NCBI GenBank assembly: GCA_016794625.1
Contig: JAEUGY010000037.1
Location: forward strand, 124,001 to 188,000
Direction: 5' to 3'
Length of the DNA: 64,000 bases
Source of the DNA: Opitutaceae bacterium
GTDB lineage: Bacteria > Verrucomicrobiota > Verrucomicrobiia > Opitutales > Opitutaceae
The notes beneath the pieces are model-generated. The model saw only the letters and a list, made by a program, of their open reading frames with translations. It made no database searches and was not told the DNA's origin. Both the position numbers and the translations under genes were made by a program. Of the stretch, positions 1-9,118 are shown piece by piece. The first letter of the stretch is position 1; every line of letters begins with the position of its first letter.

Positions 1-19
1 GGTGCCCGCCGCGGGCACC
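1..19 (+). terminator. Hairpin upstream of flgE, possible terminator
   Basis: GGTGCCCG (1-8) pairs perfectly with CGGGCACC (12-19) around a 3-base loop. It is followed by TGATCCCTTTT, a weak T tract. It lies at the window edge, where the end of a preceding flagellar gene (flgD would be usual) is expected. It may be a weak terminator or a processing hairpin. Confidence 0.35.
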
Positions 20-81
20 TGATCCCTTTTCGATCAACCTCCCTCTCAACCAACCAACGCTCGTCAACCCACCGTCCGCTT

Positions 82-951
82 ATGTCACTCATCGGTACTC
101 TCACCTCCGGCGTCAGCGCCCTCCGCAGCTTCACCAAGGGGCTCGAAGTCATCGGCAACAATATCGCCAACGTCAATACGGTCGGCTACAAGGGCTCCCG
201 CGCGACCTTTGCCGACAGTTTCAGCAACATGCTTCGCGCCTCCGCGCCGTCCACGGCGACGACCTCGAACACCTCCGCGACCCAGGTGGGCACGGGCGTC
301 AAGCTCGGCGGCATCACCGCGCGCTATGCTCAGGGGGCCCTGAACACCACTGGTGTGACGACGGATCTGGGCATTTCCGGCAACGGCTTTTTCCGGGTGA
401 TCAACCCGGCTGACACCCAGGAGTATGTCACCCGCGCGGGCAATCTGCGGCTCGATGACAACGGCTTCCTGGTGACCGCACAGGGTTACCGCGTGCAGGG
501 CCTGACCGGCGGCACCAACCTCGCGCCTCCGGCCACCGTCGGCGACATCCAGCTCGGCACTCCCCCGGCCGGCACCCAACTCCAGTCCATCACGGTCGAC
601 CGCGCCGGCAATCTGATCGAGTTCTACTCGGATGGTTCCGCCACCACGACCAATCGCGTGTTGCTCCAGAATTTCTCCGATCCGACTGCGCTGACCAAGG
701 CGGGTGACAATCTGTTCACCGGCATGCTCACCGCCGGCCCGATCGGTGGCGATCCGCTCACCGCCGCCAATAACGCTCCTGGCACCAATGGCCTCGGCGC
801 CATCGAGTCGGGCACGCTGGAACTCTCGAACGTCGATCTGACGGAGGAGTTCGCGAACATGATCACGATGCAGCGTTCATTCCAGGCCAGCTCCCGTCTG
901 GTCACGGTCTCGGACAGCGTGCTCGAGGACATTGTGAACCTGAAGCGCTAA
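82..951 (+). CDS. flgE: Flagellar hook protein FlgE (short form)
   Basis: Building block of the flagellar hook outside the outer membrane. The N-terminus carries the rod/hook-family signature (GNNIANVNTVGYKGSR at about residues 27-42). The C-terminal heptad helix (SNVDLTEEFANMITMQRSFQ and following) is typical of FlgE rather than FlgF or FlgG. At 289 aa it is much shorter than enterobacterial FlgE (about 400 aa), so the variable outer domain is reduced. The ATG at 82 begins exactly at the conserved N-terminus. The leader is pyrimidine-rich with no clear Shine-Dalgarno. fliL follows 28 bases later. FlgG is encoded separately at 15567, which supports the hook assignment. Confidence 0.87.
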   Translation: MSLIGTLTSGVSALRSFTKGLEVIGNNIANVNTVGYKGSRATFADSFSNMLRASAPSTATTSNTSATQVGTGVKLGGITARYAQGALNTTGVTTDLGISGNGFFRVINPADTQEYVTRAGNLRLDDNGFLVTAQGYRVQGLTGGTNLAPPATVGDIQLGTPPAGTQLQSITVDRAGNLIEFYSDGSATTTNRVLLQNFSDPTALTKAGDNLFTGMLTAGPIGGDPLTAANNAPGTNGLGAIESGTLELSNVDLTEEFANMITMQRSFQASSRLVTVSDSVLEDIVNLKR

Positions 952-979
952 GCGTTTTTTCCTTAACTCCCCTCTGACC

Positions 980-1600
980 ATGGCCGCCAAACCTGAAGCG
1001 CCTCCGGCCGCCGCCGCGGCCGCACCCGCCGACGCCGCTGCTGCGCCGAAAAAGTCCGGCGGCATGATGGGCACCCTCATTCCGGTGGTGGTGGTCATCG
1101 TGCTCGCCCCTGCCATCTCCTGGGCGGTCGCCCAATTCGTCATCGTGCCCCAGCTACGCAAGGGACTCGCCGCGCCCGCCCCGGAAGGGGAACACGCCGC
1201 CGCGGCCGAAGGCGAGCACGGCGCCGCTCCCGCTGAACATGCCCCCGCCAAGGCGGAAAAGGGTGGTCACGGAAAGAAGGGCGAGGGTCCGGCCGGCGCC
1301 GGCAATACCTACGCTTTCGAAAACATCGTGGTCAACCTGGCCGGAACCATGGGCACGCGCTACCTCAAGGCCTCATTCCTTGTCACCGGTGCGGATCCGA
1401 CACTGCGCGGGCAGTTCGAGGCGAACAAACCGCGTATGCTCGACGTGACGCTGAATGTGCTCTCTTCGCTGACGCTCTCCGACCTGGAGGAAGCCGGTGC
1501 GAAGAACATCATCCGGGAGAAACTCGGCGCGGCCTACAATCAGGCTCTCGGTCGCAAAGTGGCGGAGCAGATCTACTTTTCCGACTTCGTGGTGCAGTGA
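980..1600 (+). CDS. fliL: Flagellar basal body-associated protein FliL
   Basis: FliL is a single-pass inner-membrane protein that sits around the stator and supports torque and stator recruitment. The 206-aa product has an Ala/Pro-rich cytoplasmic start, one transmembrane helix at about residues 32-53, a low-complexity Ala/Glu/His/Lys linker (about 60-105), and the conserved periplasmic domain (YAFENIVVNLAG to the end IYFSDFVVQ). The linker is longer than usual. It sits between flgE and fliM, as in many flagellar operons. Confidence 0.88.
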   Translation: MAAKPEAPPAAAAAAPADAAAAPKKSGGMMGTLIPVVVVIVLAPAISWAVAQFVIVPQLRKGLAAPAPEGEHAAAAEGEHGAAPAEHAPAKAEKGGHGKKGEGPAGAGNTYAFENIVVNLAGTMGTRYLKASFLVTGADPTLRGQFEANKPRMLDVTLNVLSSLTLSDLEEAGAKNIIREKLGAAYNQALGRKVAEQIYFSDFVVQ

Positions 1601-1615
1601 CGCTGCGTCACCGAA

Positions 1616-2659
1616 ATGGCCGCCGACAATTCCAGCATGAGTTCCGAGGTTCTCGACCAAAGTGAGATCGACCGGCTGCTCGCGCAGGCGATCGAACCGC
1701 CGAAGCAGCACGTCTACCGTGCTGACGGTCGGAAGATGGACGCCGCCGCGGCGCCGAAGATCGAAGTCTACGACTTTCGCAATCCGGTCTTCCTGACCGA
1801 GGTGGAACTGCGGCGGCTGCGCCTGCTGCATGAGGACTTCATTCGCTACCTGTCGGCGCGGCTCTCCCTCTTTCTTCGGATGGAGTTTACGCTCAAGATG
1901 TCGAAGCTGACCACCTTGGCGTACGCTAAGTTCACCGAGTCACTGCCCAGTCCCACGCACCTCTGTCTGTTCAAGACCGAGCCACTGATGGGCGTCGGTA
2001 TCCTCGATCTCAATCCACGGCTCGCGCTCACTTTGGTCGACCGCATGCTCGGCGGCCATGGCCACTCGGTCAAACTGGAGCGTTATCTGACCGAAATCGA
2101 GGTGGCCCTGCTTGAGGACGTGATCCGCATCGTTCTGGAGGAGTGGTGCGGTCAGTGGAAAGGCCAGCGGGAGCTGCATCCCGCCGTGATCGGCCATGAG
2201 AACAACGGCCGCTTCCTGCAAACCTCGCCGAAGGACGCCGTCATGCTCGCCCTGACCATGGAAGTGGGGTTTGGCGACTGCTCCGAGCAAATGCAGATTG
2301 GGATCCCGTACTACACGATCGAACCGCTGGTGAAGTCGATGCAGGCGAGCCGGGACAAAGACACCACGCCCGACGCCAAACCGGCCAAGGCAGAGTGGAA
2401 ACCGATTTACGAGCACATCTCGATGCCGGTGCGCGCGGAGTGGGACGCTTTCGAGCTGTCCCTGCGCGAACTGACACAACTGCGGGTGGGGGACGTGATC
2501 GAAATGCCTCCCGAGATCGTCGACCAGACCCAGATCACCCTCAACGGAACTCCCAAATTTGTCGGCACCGTCGGACTCGATAGCGACCGCGTGGTCGTGA
2601 AGCTGGTGAAGAAGATCGCCGAAAATCCATCCTCAAAGAAGCAAAGCCATGGAAGATAA
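1616..2659 (+). CDS. fliM: Flagellar motor switch protein FliM
   Basis: FliM forms the C-ring middle layer and binds CheY-P. The N-terminal CheY-binding peptide is visible (VLDQSEIDRLLAQ). The middle CheC-like domain and a C-terminal SpoA/FliN-like domain (about residues 265-335, with VGDVIEMP) follow. At 347 aa it is of normal length. A second ATG at 1637 gives a start closer to the usual FliM N-terminus. The stop codon overlaps the start of fliN by 11 bases, indicating translational coupling. Confidence 0.93.
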   Translation: MAADNSSMSSEVLDQSEIDRLLAQAIEPPKQHVYRADGRKMDAAAAPKIEVYDFRNPVFLTEVELRRLRLLHEDFIRYLSARLSLFLRMEFTLKMSKLTTLAYAKFTESLPSPTHLCLFKTEPLMGVGILDLNPRLALTLVDRMLGGHGHSVKLERYLTEIEVALLEDVIRIVLEEWCGQWKGQRELHPAVIGHENNGRFLQTSPKDAVMLALTMEVGFGDCSEQMQIGIPYYTIEPLVKSMQASRDKDTTPDAKPAKAEWKPIYEHISMPVRAEWDAFELSLRELTQLRVGDVIEMPPEIVDQTQITLNGTPKFVGTVGLDSDRVVVKLVKKIAENPSSKKQSHGR

Positions 2660-2900
2660 GACTCTCGAACTCGTGTTGGACGTCAAAGTCAAGGTCACGG
2701 TCCAACTTGGATCCTGCCACCTTCCCATGCGCGAAGTGCTGGAGCTGTCCCCGGGGACGGTCATCCAGCTCAACCAGCAGGCCAGTGATCCCGTGGGTCT
2801 CTACGTGAATGACAAGCTGGTGGCCTACGGTGAGGTGGTGGTGGTGGAAGACAGCTTCGGCATCAAAATCACGGAGCTCGTGGGGACTCGCGACACCTAA
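2649..2900 (+). CDS. fliN: Flagellar motor switch protein FliN
   Basis: C-ring base component and partner of FliM. The 83-aa product is essentially just the SpoA domain (LDVKVKVTVQLGSC, LSPGTVIQLNQ, VNDKLVAYGEVVVVEDSFGIKITELV), without the long N-terminal extension seen in many species. It overlaps the end of fliM and is followed closely by a strong intrinsic terminator, so it ends the flgE-fliN transcript. Confidence 0.93.
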   Translation: MEDKTLELVLDVKVKVTVQLGSCHLPMREVLELSPGTVIQLNQQASDPVGLYVNDKLVAYGEVVVVEDSFGIKITELVGTRDT

Positions 2901-2936
2901 GCAATCCTTTCCTCGTCTCTCCGCTTTCCTGGCACG

Positions 2937-2963
2937 GCCGATCCTCAAGGATCGGCTTTTTTT
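2937..2963 (+). terminator. Rho-independent terminator after fliN
   Basis: GCCGATCC (2937-2944), loop TCAA, perfect complement GGATCGGC (2949-2956), then seven T (2957-2963). It separates the fliN transcript from fliOPQR. Confidence 0.93.
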
Positions 2964-3001
2964 GCGTCGCGAACGGGCTGCCAGCCGGAGATCGCGACGG
3001 G

Positions 3002-3016
3002 AGGTAAATCTTGCCG
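3002..3016. promoter_or_regulatory. Candidate activator site upstream of fliO (degenerate)
   Basis: AGGTA-AATCT-TGCCG matches the CGGCA-N5-TGCCG inverted repeat with two mismatches, both in the left half. It lies about 106 bases upstream of the fliO sigma-54 element. It is the weakest of the four related sites. Confidence 0.35.
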
Positions 3017-3121
3017 GGTGCCTCCGAGGCCGCCCCAGCGGTGATGGGGCAGGGGTAATGGTGAGGAATTGTGCATTTTAACTCATTGTATGAAGGCAGT
3101 TTAAATGGTATAGAATGCTGA

Positions 3122-3137
3122 TGGCATGAAAGTGGCT
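3122..3137 (+). promoter_or_regulatory. Candidate sigma-54 promoter of fliOPQR
   Basis: TGGCAT-GAAAG-TGGCT has GG (3123-3124) and GC (3135-3136) at the required 12-base spacing. It deviates from TTGC at one base, so it is weaker than the flhB, flhF and flgF copies. A predicted start about 12 bases beyond GC lies about 11 bases before the fliO ATG. Confidence 0.5.
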
Positions 3138-3158
3138 TAGACTGGGGTTCTGTCCTTG

Positions 3159-3614
3159 ATGAGGCTCTTCCTCCCATCCTTTACCAGCGTCACCCGCTGG
3201 CTGCTAGTGGTAGTCGGCTGCGCCGTTTTGGAGACGGCGCAGCCGATGAGTGCGGCGAGTGCGGAAACGCCCGCCTCCCGGGAACCGGGAACGTTGATTT
3301 ATCCGCAGGGGTCGCCGGATCGGCCGACCCAGCCCGCTGCGTCGGGCAAGGGCAGTGGGCAATCGTGGACGCTGCTGGCGGCCGCGCTTTTGCTGGCCGG
3401 GGCCGGTGTGTGGGTCGTGTTGAAGCGGCGGGGACCCGCCGGATTGCTTCCCACCCGCGCTGATCGCAAGATCGTGATCGAAGAAAGTCGCTCGCTCGGC
3501 AATCGCCAGTACCTGGTGGTGGCGGGATATGAGGATCGCAAATTTCTGATTGGTGTCACCCCGGGTCAAATCCAGCTGCTCGCGCGGTTGGATGCATCAC
3601 AGGAGGACTTGTGA
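3159..3614 (+). CDS. fliO: Flagellar biosynthesis protein FliO
   Basis: Accessory inner-membrane protein that helps assemble the FliP ring of the export gate. The ATG at 3159 is chosen over an adjacent TTG at 3156. A hydrophobic N-terminal segment (about residues 12-30), a second transmembrane helix (WTLLAAALLLAGAGVWVVL, about 70-90) and the FliO cytoplasmic domain (SRSLGNRQYLVVAGYEDRKF, LIGVTPGQIQLL) are visible. It overlaps the fliP start (GTGA). FliO is poorly conserved, so the call also rests on position. Confidence 0.85.
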   Translation: MRLFLPSFTSVTRWLLVVVGCAVLETAQPMSAASAETPASREPGTLIYPQGSPDRPTQPAASGKGSGQSWTLLAAALLLAGAGVWVVLKRRGPAGLLPTRADRKIVIEESRSLGNRQYLVVAGYEDRKFLIGVTPGQIQLLARLDASQEDL

Positions 3615-4531
3615 CCGCGCCCGCCCGCCCCGGTGTTCGTGGGCTTGCCGGGTGGCTTGGCGCGTGGCGCTGGGTGATCCTGATGCTGGCTCTCGGAGCA
3701 GGGGAGATGCGGGCGCAACCCGCACCCGCGATCCCGGCCGGACCGGATCCGGTCACCCCCGCTGGCCCGACGGTCATTGCCCCGGCGGCCAATCCCGCAC
3801 CTGGCACGACCGGATCCACGGCCACGCCGGCTGTCCTGCCGGGGGGAACCACGTCCAACCCGCTGCGTTTGAACATCGGGATCGAAGGTTCCGGACGTCC
3901 TGGAGATGTGAGCGTCGCGATCCAGCTGGTCGTGATCATGACGCTGCTCACGTTGGCGCCGTCGCTCGTCATTCTCATGACGAGTTTTACGCGCATCGTC
4001 ATTGTGCTCGGGTTTGTACGCACCGCGATTGGCGTGCCGTCGGCGCCGTCCAACCAGATCATCGTCGGACTGTCGCTCTTTCTGACCTTTTTCCTCATGG
4101 GGCCCGTCTTTGATCGGGTGAACGCCGAGGCCATGCAGCCTTACCTGTCGGGACAACTCAACTCGGGCCAGGCGCTCGACAAGGCGGCGGTGCCCGTGCG
4201 CGAGTTCATGCTCAAACAGACGCGCACCCGGGATCTCGAGTTCTTCCTGCAACTCGGGCGATTCCCGCCGACGCGCGTGGAGGACCTGCCCATGCGGGTG
4301 GTGATCCCGGCCTTTGTCATCAGCGAACTGCAGACCGCATTCCAGATGGGGTTCATGCTCTTTCTTCCCTTTCTGGTCGTCGACTTCCTCGTTTCCTCGG
4401 TGCTCATGGCCCTCGGCATGATGATGATGCCCCCGGCGATTGTGTCGCTGCCCTTCAAGCTGCTGCTCTTTGTGCTCGTCGACGGCTGGCACCTCGTGGT
4501 CAAGAGCCTCGTCGACAGTTTCCGCGTGTAG
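3611..4531 (+). CDS. fliP: Flagellar export gate protein FliP
   Basis: Core subunit of the type III export gate, in a ring with FliQ and FliR. The GTG start overlaps the fliO stop. A signal-peptide-like hydrophobic segment (about residues 15-35) is followed by a Pro/Ala-rich stretch and the FliP core (IQLVVIMTLLTLAPSLVILM, TSFTRIVIVLGFVRTAIG, PSNQIIVGLSLFLTFF). The last helices (FQMGFMLFLPFLVVDFLVSS, LGMMMMPP) match the family closely. The pre-core segment is longer than in enterobacteria. Confidence 0.95.
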   Translation: MTAPARPGVRGLAGWLGAWRWVILMLALGAGEMRAQPAPAIPAGPDPVTPAGPTVIAPAANPAPGTTGSTATPAVLPGGTTSNPLRLNIGIEGSGRPGDVSVAIQLVVIMTLLTLAPSLVILMTSFTRIVIVLGFVRTAIGVPSAPSNQIIVGLSLFLTFFLMGPVFDRVNAEAMQPYLSGQLNSGQALDKAAVPVREFMLKQTRTRDLEFFLQLGRFPPTRVEDLPMRVVIPAFVISELQTAFQMGFMLFLPFLVVDFLVSSVLMALGMMMMPPAIVSLPFKLLLFVLVDGWHLVVKSLVDSFRV

Positions 4532-4568
4532 GCGATCTCCTCGTCCCAGCCCCGCCTTTCCTCCCGCC

Positions 4569-4838
4569 ATGAGTCCTGAACTCGCGATCGATATCTTCAA
4601 GGGCGTGATCATTTTCTCGCTCTACATCGTGGCTCCCTTTCTCGGGGTCATGCTCGTCATTGGATTCATCACCAGCCTCTTCCAATCGGTGACCAGCATC
4701 CAGGAGCAGACCCTCACCTTCGCCCCCAAGCTGCTTGCGCTGGCAGGCCTTCTCATCGCACTGGCCCCGTGGCTGCTGCGCTCCATCACGGAGTTCGCGA
4801 CCACCATGATCACGCGGATTGGTACGCTGGGACAGTGA
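4569..4838 (+). CDS. fliQ: Flagellar export gate protein FliQ
   Basis: Small two-helix export gate subunit, 89 aa. The ATG at 4569 gives the canonical FliQ length and N-terminus (MSPELAIDIFKGVIIFSLYI). The conserved inter-helix motif (SLFQSVTSIQEQTLTFAPKL) and the second helix ending in PWLL are present. It lies between fliP and fliR, as is usual. Confidence 0.94.
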   Translation: MSPELAIDIFKGVIIFSLYIVAPFLGVMLVIGFITSLFQSVTSIQEQTLTFAPKLLALAGLLIALAPWLLRSITEFATTMITRIGTLGQ

Positions 4839-4854
4839 ACCCCGGGTTGCGACC

Positions 4855-5610
4855 ATGCCGCTGGACCTCGGATATGCCTGGCTGATGGTGTTTCTGCGCG
4901 GGCTGGGGGTCATCCTGCTTTTCCCCACGCTCGCCGGACGTTCACTGCCGGCGATGGTACGAGTGGCCTTGTCGGCCTGCCTGGCCTCCCTCTTTTACGG
5001 CATCGTACCGCATGTCGGCGTGCCGGAGAGCCACGGAGAGATGATCACCGCTGCCGCCGGCGAGATCATCCTCGGACTCGTCTTTGGATTTGTCGGCCGG
5101 CTCGCGTTCGCGGCGGTCGAAATGGGCGGCCGTCTGATCGCCAATGAAATCGGTCTGACCGCGGCGCCCGGATTTGATGTGCCGATTCCGTCGCAGGAAC
5201 CTCTGGCCGCACTGCTGTCGATGTTCGCCGGGGTGCTCTTTTTCCTCTTCGGGGCCCACTTTGGCGTCCTGACCGCCTTTTCGAGGAGCTTCGACTTTTC
5301 CCCCGCCGGCCTGCCCAACCTGGGGGAGGGCTCGATGCTCGTCATGCTTCAGTCCACCGGCCACGTGATCGAGCTGGGGTTCCGGATCGCGGCCCCGTTC
5401 ATCGGACTGAACTTCCTCATCAACCTGGCGTTTTCGGTCCTGGGTCGGGCCGTCCCCCGTATGAACGTCTTTGTGCTCAGCTATTCGCTGCGTCTGATGG
5501 CGGGGTTTGCCCTGCTCTCCGGGGCCGGGGCGTTGGTGGCGCGGTACCTGTGGGCGGAGTTTGATGTGCTGCCGTTCAAGCTGCTCGAACTGCTGCCCCC
5601 TCCGGTCTAG
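4855..5610 (+). CDS. fliR: Flagellar export gate protein FliR
   Basis: Third export gate component. The ATG at 4855 gives 251 aa starting MPLDLGYAWLMVFLRGLGV, which fits the family; a TTG at 4819 would run into fliQ. Six hydrophobic segments are evident, with conserved GEIILGLVFGFVGRLAFAAV and RAVPRMNVFVLS. It is the last gene of the fliOPQR unit. A regulatory intergenic region precedes flhB. Confidence 0.94.
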   Translation: MPLDLGYAWLMVFLRGLGVILLFPTLAGRSLPAMVRVALSACLASLFYGIVPHVGVPESHGEMITAAAGEIILGLVFGFVGRLAFAAVEMGGRLIANEIGLTAAPGFDVPIPSQEPLAALLSMFAGVLFFLFGAHFGVLTAFSRSFDFSPAGLPNLGEGSMLVMLQSTGHVIELGFRIAAPFIGLNFLINLAFSVLGRAVPRMNVFVLSYSLRLMAGFALLSGAGALVARYLWAEFDVLPFKLLELLPPPV

Positions 5611-5620
5611 GCCCCGCCGA

Positions 5621-5635
5621 CTGCAGAATTTGCCG
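5621..5635. promoter_or_regulatory. Candidate activator site upstream of flhB
   Basis: CTGCA-GAATT-TGCCG differs at one base from the CGGCA-N5-TGCCG repeat seen upstream of flhF and flgF. It lies 74 bases upstream of the flhB sigma-54 element, a normal distance for an NtrC-type activator site. Confidence 0.5.
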
Positions 5636-5708
5636 CCTGTGTTTTCGGGATCGTTTTTGATACTATAAGTCTTTGTTTGATAGGTGTTAAAGAAGCAGTT
5701 GCGCCCGC

Positions 5709-5724
5709 TGGCACCCGGCCTGCA
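5709..5724 (+). promoter_or_regulatory. Sigma-54 promoter of flhBA
   Basis: TGGCAC-CCGGC-CTGCA is a near-consensus -24/-12 element: GG at 5710-5711, GC at 5722-5723. The predicted start is near 5735, only about 7 bases before the flhB ATG. Confidence 0.78.
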
Positions 5725-5741
5725 TACCTCACCCGGCGCTC

Positions 5742-6866
5742 ATGCAAGATCACGACGACGACTCAAAAACCGAACTGCCGACCGACAAACGGTTGACGGA
5801 GGCGTTTGAGCGCGGGCAATTCGCCAAATCGCCCGAACTGCAAGTGGTCGCCATGATTGCGGGCGCTCTCGGCGTCTTCAGTATGACGGTGTCCTCCAGC
5901 GCGCGGGACATTGCGTCCTTGGCGACCTTGATTTGGAGCGACCTCGGCGCGGCGCGGATCGAGATTGTCACCGTACCCCAGCAACTGGGTGAAATCGGGC
6001 TCCTGCTGTTCCGCGTCCTGCTTCCGGTTCTCGTCACCGCGCTGCTTTGCTCCCTGATCGTGGGCGGACTGCAGACGGGCTTCCGTCTTTCGCCGAAAGC
6101 GATGGGATTCAAGTTCGAGAAGCTCGATGCCATGGCGGGGTTGCAGCGGATTTTTTCCAAGTCGAGCGCCGTGCACGGGCTGGTCGATTTTCTGAAGATG
6201 CTCGGCATTGGCTTTGTGCTGTGGGTCTCCGCCAAGAACCTCCTGGCTGATCCCATGTTCACCGCGCCGGTGGAAGCGGCCTATCTCGGCATGTTCCTGC
6301 ACCGGGCGACGCTCGAGTTCTTTGGCAAACTGGTCATCGCGCTCGGTCTGATCGCGGGCCTCAGTTATGCGTACGAGCGATTCAAGAACTTCCAGGAGAT
6401 GAAGATGACGCGGCAGGAAGTGAAGGATGAGCACAAGCAGTCGGAAGGCGATGGACACACCAAGAGCGCAATGCGGCGCATGGCCCGGAGGCTTTCGCAG
6501 AAGCAGATGTTGGACGCGGTGGCCACGGCCGATGTCGTGGTGACCAATCCGACCCACTATGCCGTCGCGTTGAAGTACGAACGCGGCAAGGACGGCGCCC
6601 CGGTGGTGCTGGCCAAGGGAGAGAACCGGTTTGCCCTGCGCATCAAGGCGCTGGCGGCGGAGCACGGCGTGCCCGTGGTCGAAAACAAACCGGTCGCCCG
6701 CATGCTTTACAGCATTGGCGAAGTCGGTGAAGCGATCCCCAACACCCTCTACCAGGCCGTCGCCGAGATTCTGGCGTTCGTCTACCGCACGCATCGCCTG
6801 TACTTCCACGAACTGAAAATGCGCCGCGCCGCGGCCGAGGGCGCCGCCGCGCGCACCGTGGCCTGA
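5742..6866 (+). CDS. flhB: Flagellar export protein FlhB (substrate-specificity switch)
   Basis: Export gate protein that switches secretion from hook to filament substrates after autocleavage. The N-terminus has the conserved TELPTDKRLTEAFERGQFAKS, followed by four transmembrane segments and the cytoplasmic domain. The self-cleavage motif NPTH is intact at residues 269-272 (bases 6546-6557). At 374 aa the length is normal. There is no Shine-Dalgarno, and the sigma-54 element lies 18 bases upstream. flhA follows after 38 bases. Confidence 0.96.
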   Translation: MQDHDDDSKTELPTDKRLTEAFERGQFAKSPELQVVAMIAGALGVFSMTVSSSARDIASLATLIWSDLGAARIEIVTVPQQLGEIGLLLFRVLLPVLVTALLCSLIVGGLQTGFRLSPKAMGFKFEKLDAMAGLQRIFSKSSAVHGLVDFLKMLGIGFVLWVSAKNLLADPMFTAPVEAAYLGMFLHRATLEFFGKLVIALGLIAGLSYAYERFKNFQEMKMTRQEVKDEHKQSEGDGHTKSAMRRMARRLSQKQMLDAVATADVVVTNPTHYAVALKYERGKDGAPVVLAKGENRFALRIKALAAEHGVPVVENKPVARMLYSIGEVGEAIPNTLYQAVAEILAFVYRTHRLYFHELKMRRAAAEGAAARTVA

Positions 6867-6904
6867 GTCCTTCGTTTCTGTCGCCCTCCCGTACCTGACT
6901 TTCC

Positions 6905-9118
6905 ATGGCCACCGCCACCGCCGCCGTCACTCCCGCCTCCACCTCCGCTGTCGCCACGGGGGGCATCGATTTGCTGAAACGGGCCGATCTGATCTTCACC
7001 GGTGCCCTGTTCGCCACGGTGCTGATGCTCTTGATTCCGGTTCCCGCGATGGTGCTGGACCTGATGTTGGCGCTGCAGATCGGTCTGTCGCTGCTGGTGC
7101 TGCTGATCGTGGTTTACGTCAAGGACCCTCCCGAATTCTCGGGTTTCCCGACCTTGCTGCTGGGTCTGACGCTGTTCCGGCTGGCGCTCAACATCTGCTC
7201 CACCCGGCTGATTCTGACCAAGGGGACCGGCGGCAATGTGATCGAGTCGTTCGGTCACTTTGTCATCCAGGGCAACTACATCGTCGGCTTTGTGGTGTTC
7301 ATCATCCTGATCGTCATCAACTTTGTGGTCATCACGAAGGGCGCCGGGCGCATCGCCGAAGTGAGCGCGCGGTTCACGCTGGATGCCTTGCCCGGCAAGC
7401 AGATGGCAATCGATGCGGAACTGAACGCCGGCATCATCGACGAACAGACGGCCACCGCCCGTCGCGTGAAGATTCAGAAGGAAGCCGACTTTTACGGCGC
7501 GATGGACGGTGCGTCCAAATTCGTCCGCGGTGACGCGGTCGCAGGCATTCTCATTACGTTGGTCAACATCATCGGCGGTTTCGCCATCGGCGTTCTCCAG
7601 ATGGGGATGTCGCTGGGCGAGGCCGCGGCCAAGTTCACGTTGCTGTCGATCGGTGACGGCCTGGTCTCGCAGATCCCTGCGCTGATCGTCTCGGTCGGTG
7701 CTGGTATCCTCGTCACCCGCGCGGCGGGCACGGGCAATCTTGGACACCAAATCGGCTCTCAAATCGTCAAGTACCCCCGGGCGATCGGCATCTCCGCCGG
7801 CATGCTGGGGGTGTTCGCGCTGATGCCGGGCATGCCGACCCTACCGTTTCTGGTGCTTGCGTGTTCGGCCGGATATGTCGCCCGCCTGCTCAAGCAGCAG
7901 CAGGAGGTCGATGCGGCCAGTGCGGAAATCGCCGCCGCCACCGCCAAGGCCGCGACCGGCAAGGCCGGGGGGACCTCCGCCGCCGGAGGCAAGGACGGCG
8001 CCGCCGCGCCGGGAGCTGGGCGGGCCGCGATTTCCGAGGACATCCGCAAACTCATCGATCTCGACGTGTTCGCGATTGAGATCGGTTATGGCCTGCTGCC
8101 GCTGGCGGACGCCAAACAGGGGGGCGACCTGCTCTCCCGGGTGACTGGTGTGCGCAAGACGCTGGCGCGCGAAAAGGGACTGCTCGTGCCGCCGGTTTCG
8201 GTGCGAGACAATCTCGAGTTGGAGCCCAACGAGTACCGTTTCCTCCTGCGTGGCAAAGCGGTCGCGAAAGGACTGGTGCAGCCGGGTCGGAGCATGGCCA
8301 TGAATGTTTCCGGCAGCAAGGTGGCCCTGCGTGGGCTGCCGACGCGCGAGCCTGTGTTTGGGCTCGAGGCAGTCTGGATCGACGAAGGCGAACGCAAGAC
8401 CGCCGAGTTGAACGGTTACACCGTGGTCGATCCTTCGTCCGTCATGATCACCCACGTCTCGGAAACCCTCAAGGGATGTGCGCATCTGTTGCTGGGCCGC
8501 CAGGACGTGCAAGTGCTGATCGATCACCTCAAGGAGACCAATCCGGCGCTGGTGGCGGAGTTGCTGCCTGACCTCGTCAATCTGGGCATCATCCAGCGCG
8601 TGCTGCAGAACCTTCTGCGCGAGAACCTTTCAATTCTCAATCTGCCGCTCATTCTCGAGTGCATTGGTGACTTTGCGGCAGTGTCCAAGAATCCGGACGA
8701 CCTGAGCGAGCTGACCCGGCGCCGCCTCGGCATGTACTTTGTGCCCGAGCTCGAATACCAGCCGGGCCTGATCAAGGCCATGACGCTGGATCCGCGACTG
8801 GAACAGGCGCTCGCCGGCAAGGTGCACCGGACCCCGAGTGAAGTCGGCCTCGCGCTCGATCCGGGCCTGGGTCGCCACCTGCTCAATGAAATCAACACCC
8901 GCGTGGCCGAGTTCGTCCAAGCGGGACTGAACCCGGTGCTCGTGGTCAGCACGGAACTGCGGCTGCCGCTCAAGCGTTTCTTTGAACCCTCGTTCCCGCG
9001 GTTGGTGGTGCTGGCTTATCAGGAGCTGCCCTCGGCCACCGAGATCGAAAACACGGGCATCGTCCCGCTGCCCGCCCACCTCGCCCGGGCGGAAGCCGCG
9101 GCCCTCCGCGCCGCCTGA
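6905..9118 (+). CDS. flhA: Flagellar export protein FlhA
   Basis: Major export gate subunit that uses proton motive force and docks chaperone-substrate complexes. The 737-aa product has an N-terminal membrane domain with about eight helices. The FHIPEP-family signature (LDALPGKQMAIDAELNAG, near residues 158-175) and VRGDAVAG are present, followed by the cytoplasmic docking domain. An Ala/Gly/Lys-rich linker (about residues 340-380) between membrane and cytoplasmic parts is longer than usual. It is the last gene of the flhBA unit. Confidence 0.96.
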   Translation: MATATAAVTPASTSAVATGGIDLLKRADLIFTGALFATVLMLLIPVPAMVLDLMLALQIGLSLLVLLIVVYVKDPPEFSGFPTLLLGLTLFRLALNICSTRLILTKGTGGNVIESFGHFVIQGNYIVGFVVFIILIVINFVVITKGAGRIAEVSARFTLDALPGKQMAIDAELNAGIIDEQTATARRVKIQKEADFYGAMDGASKFVRGDAVAGILITLVNIIGGFAIGVLQMGMSLGEAAAKFTLLSIGDGLVSQIPALIVSVGAGILVTRAAGTGNLGHQIGSQIVKYPRAIGISAGMLGVFALMPGMPTLPFLVLACSAGYVARLLKQQQEVDAASAEIAAATAKAATGKAGGTSAAGGKDGAAAPGAGRAAISEDIRKLIDLDVFAIEIGYGLLPLADAKQGGDLLSRVTGVRKTLAREKGLLVPPVSVRDNLELEPNEYRFLLRGKAVAKGLVQPGRSMAMNVSGSKVALRGLPTREPVFGLEAVWIDEGERKTAELNGYTVVDPSSVMITHVSETLKGCAHLLLGRQDVQVLIDHLKETNPALVAELLPDLVNLGIIQRVLQNLLRENLSILNLPLILECIGDFAAVSKNPDDLSELTRRRLGMYFVPELEYQPGLIKAMTLDPRLEQALAGKVHRTPSEVGLALDPGLGRHLLNEINTRVAEFVQAGLNPVLVVSTELRLPLKRFFEPSFPRLVVLAYQELPSATEIENTGIVPLPAHLARAEAAALRAA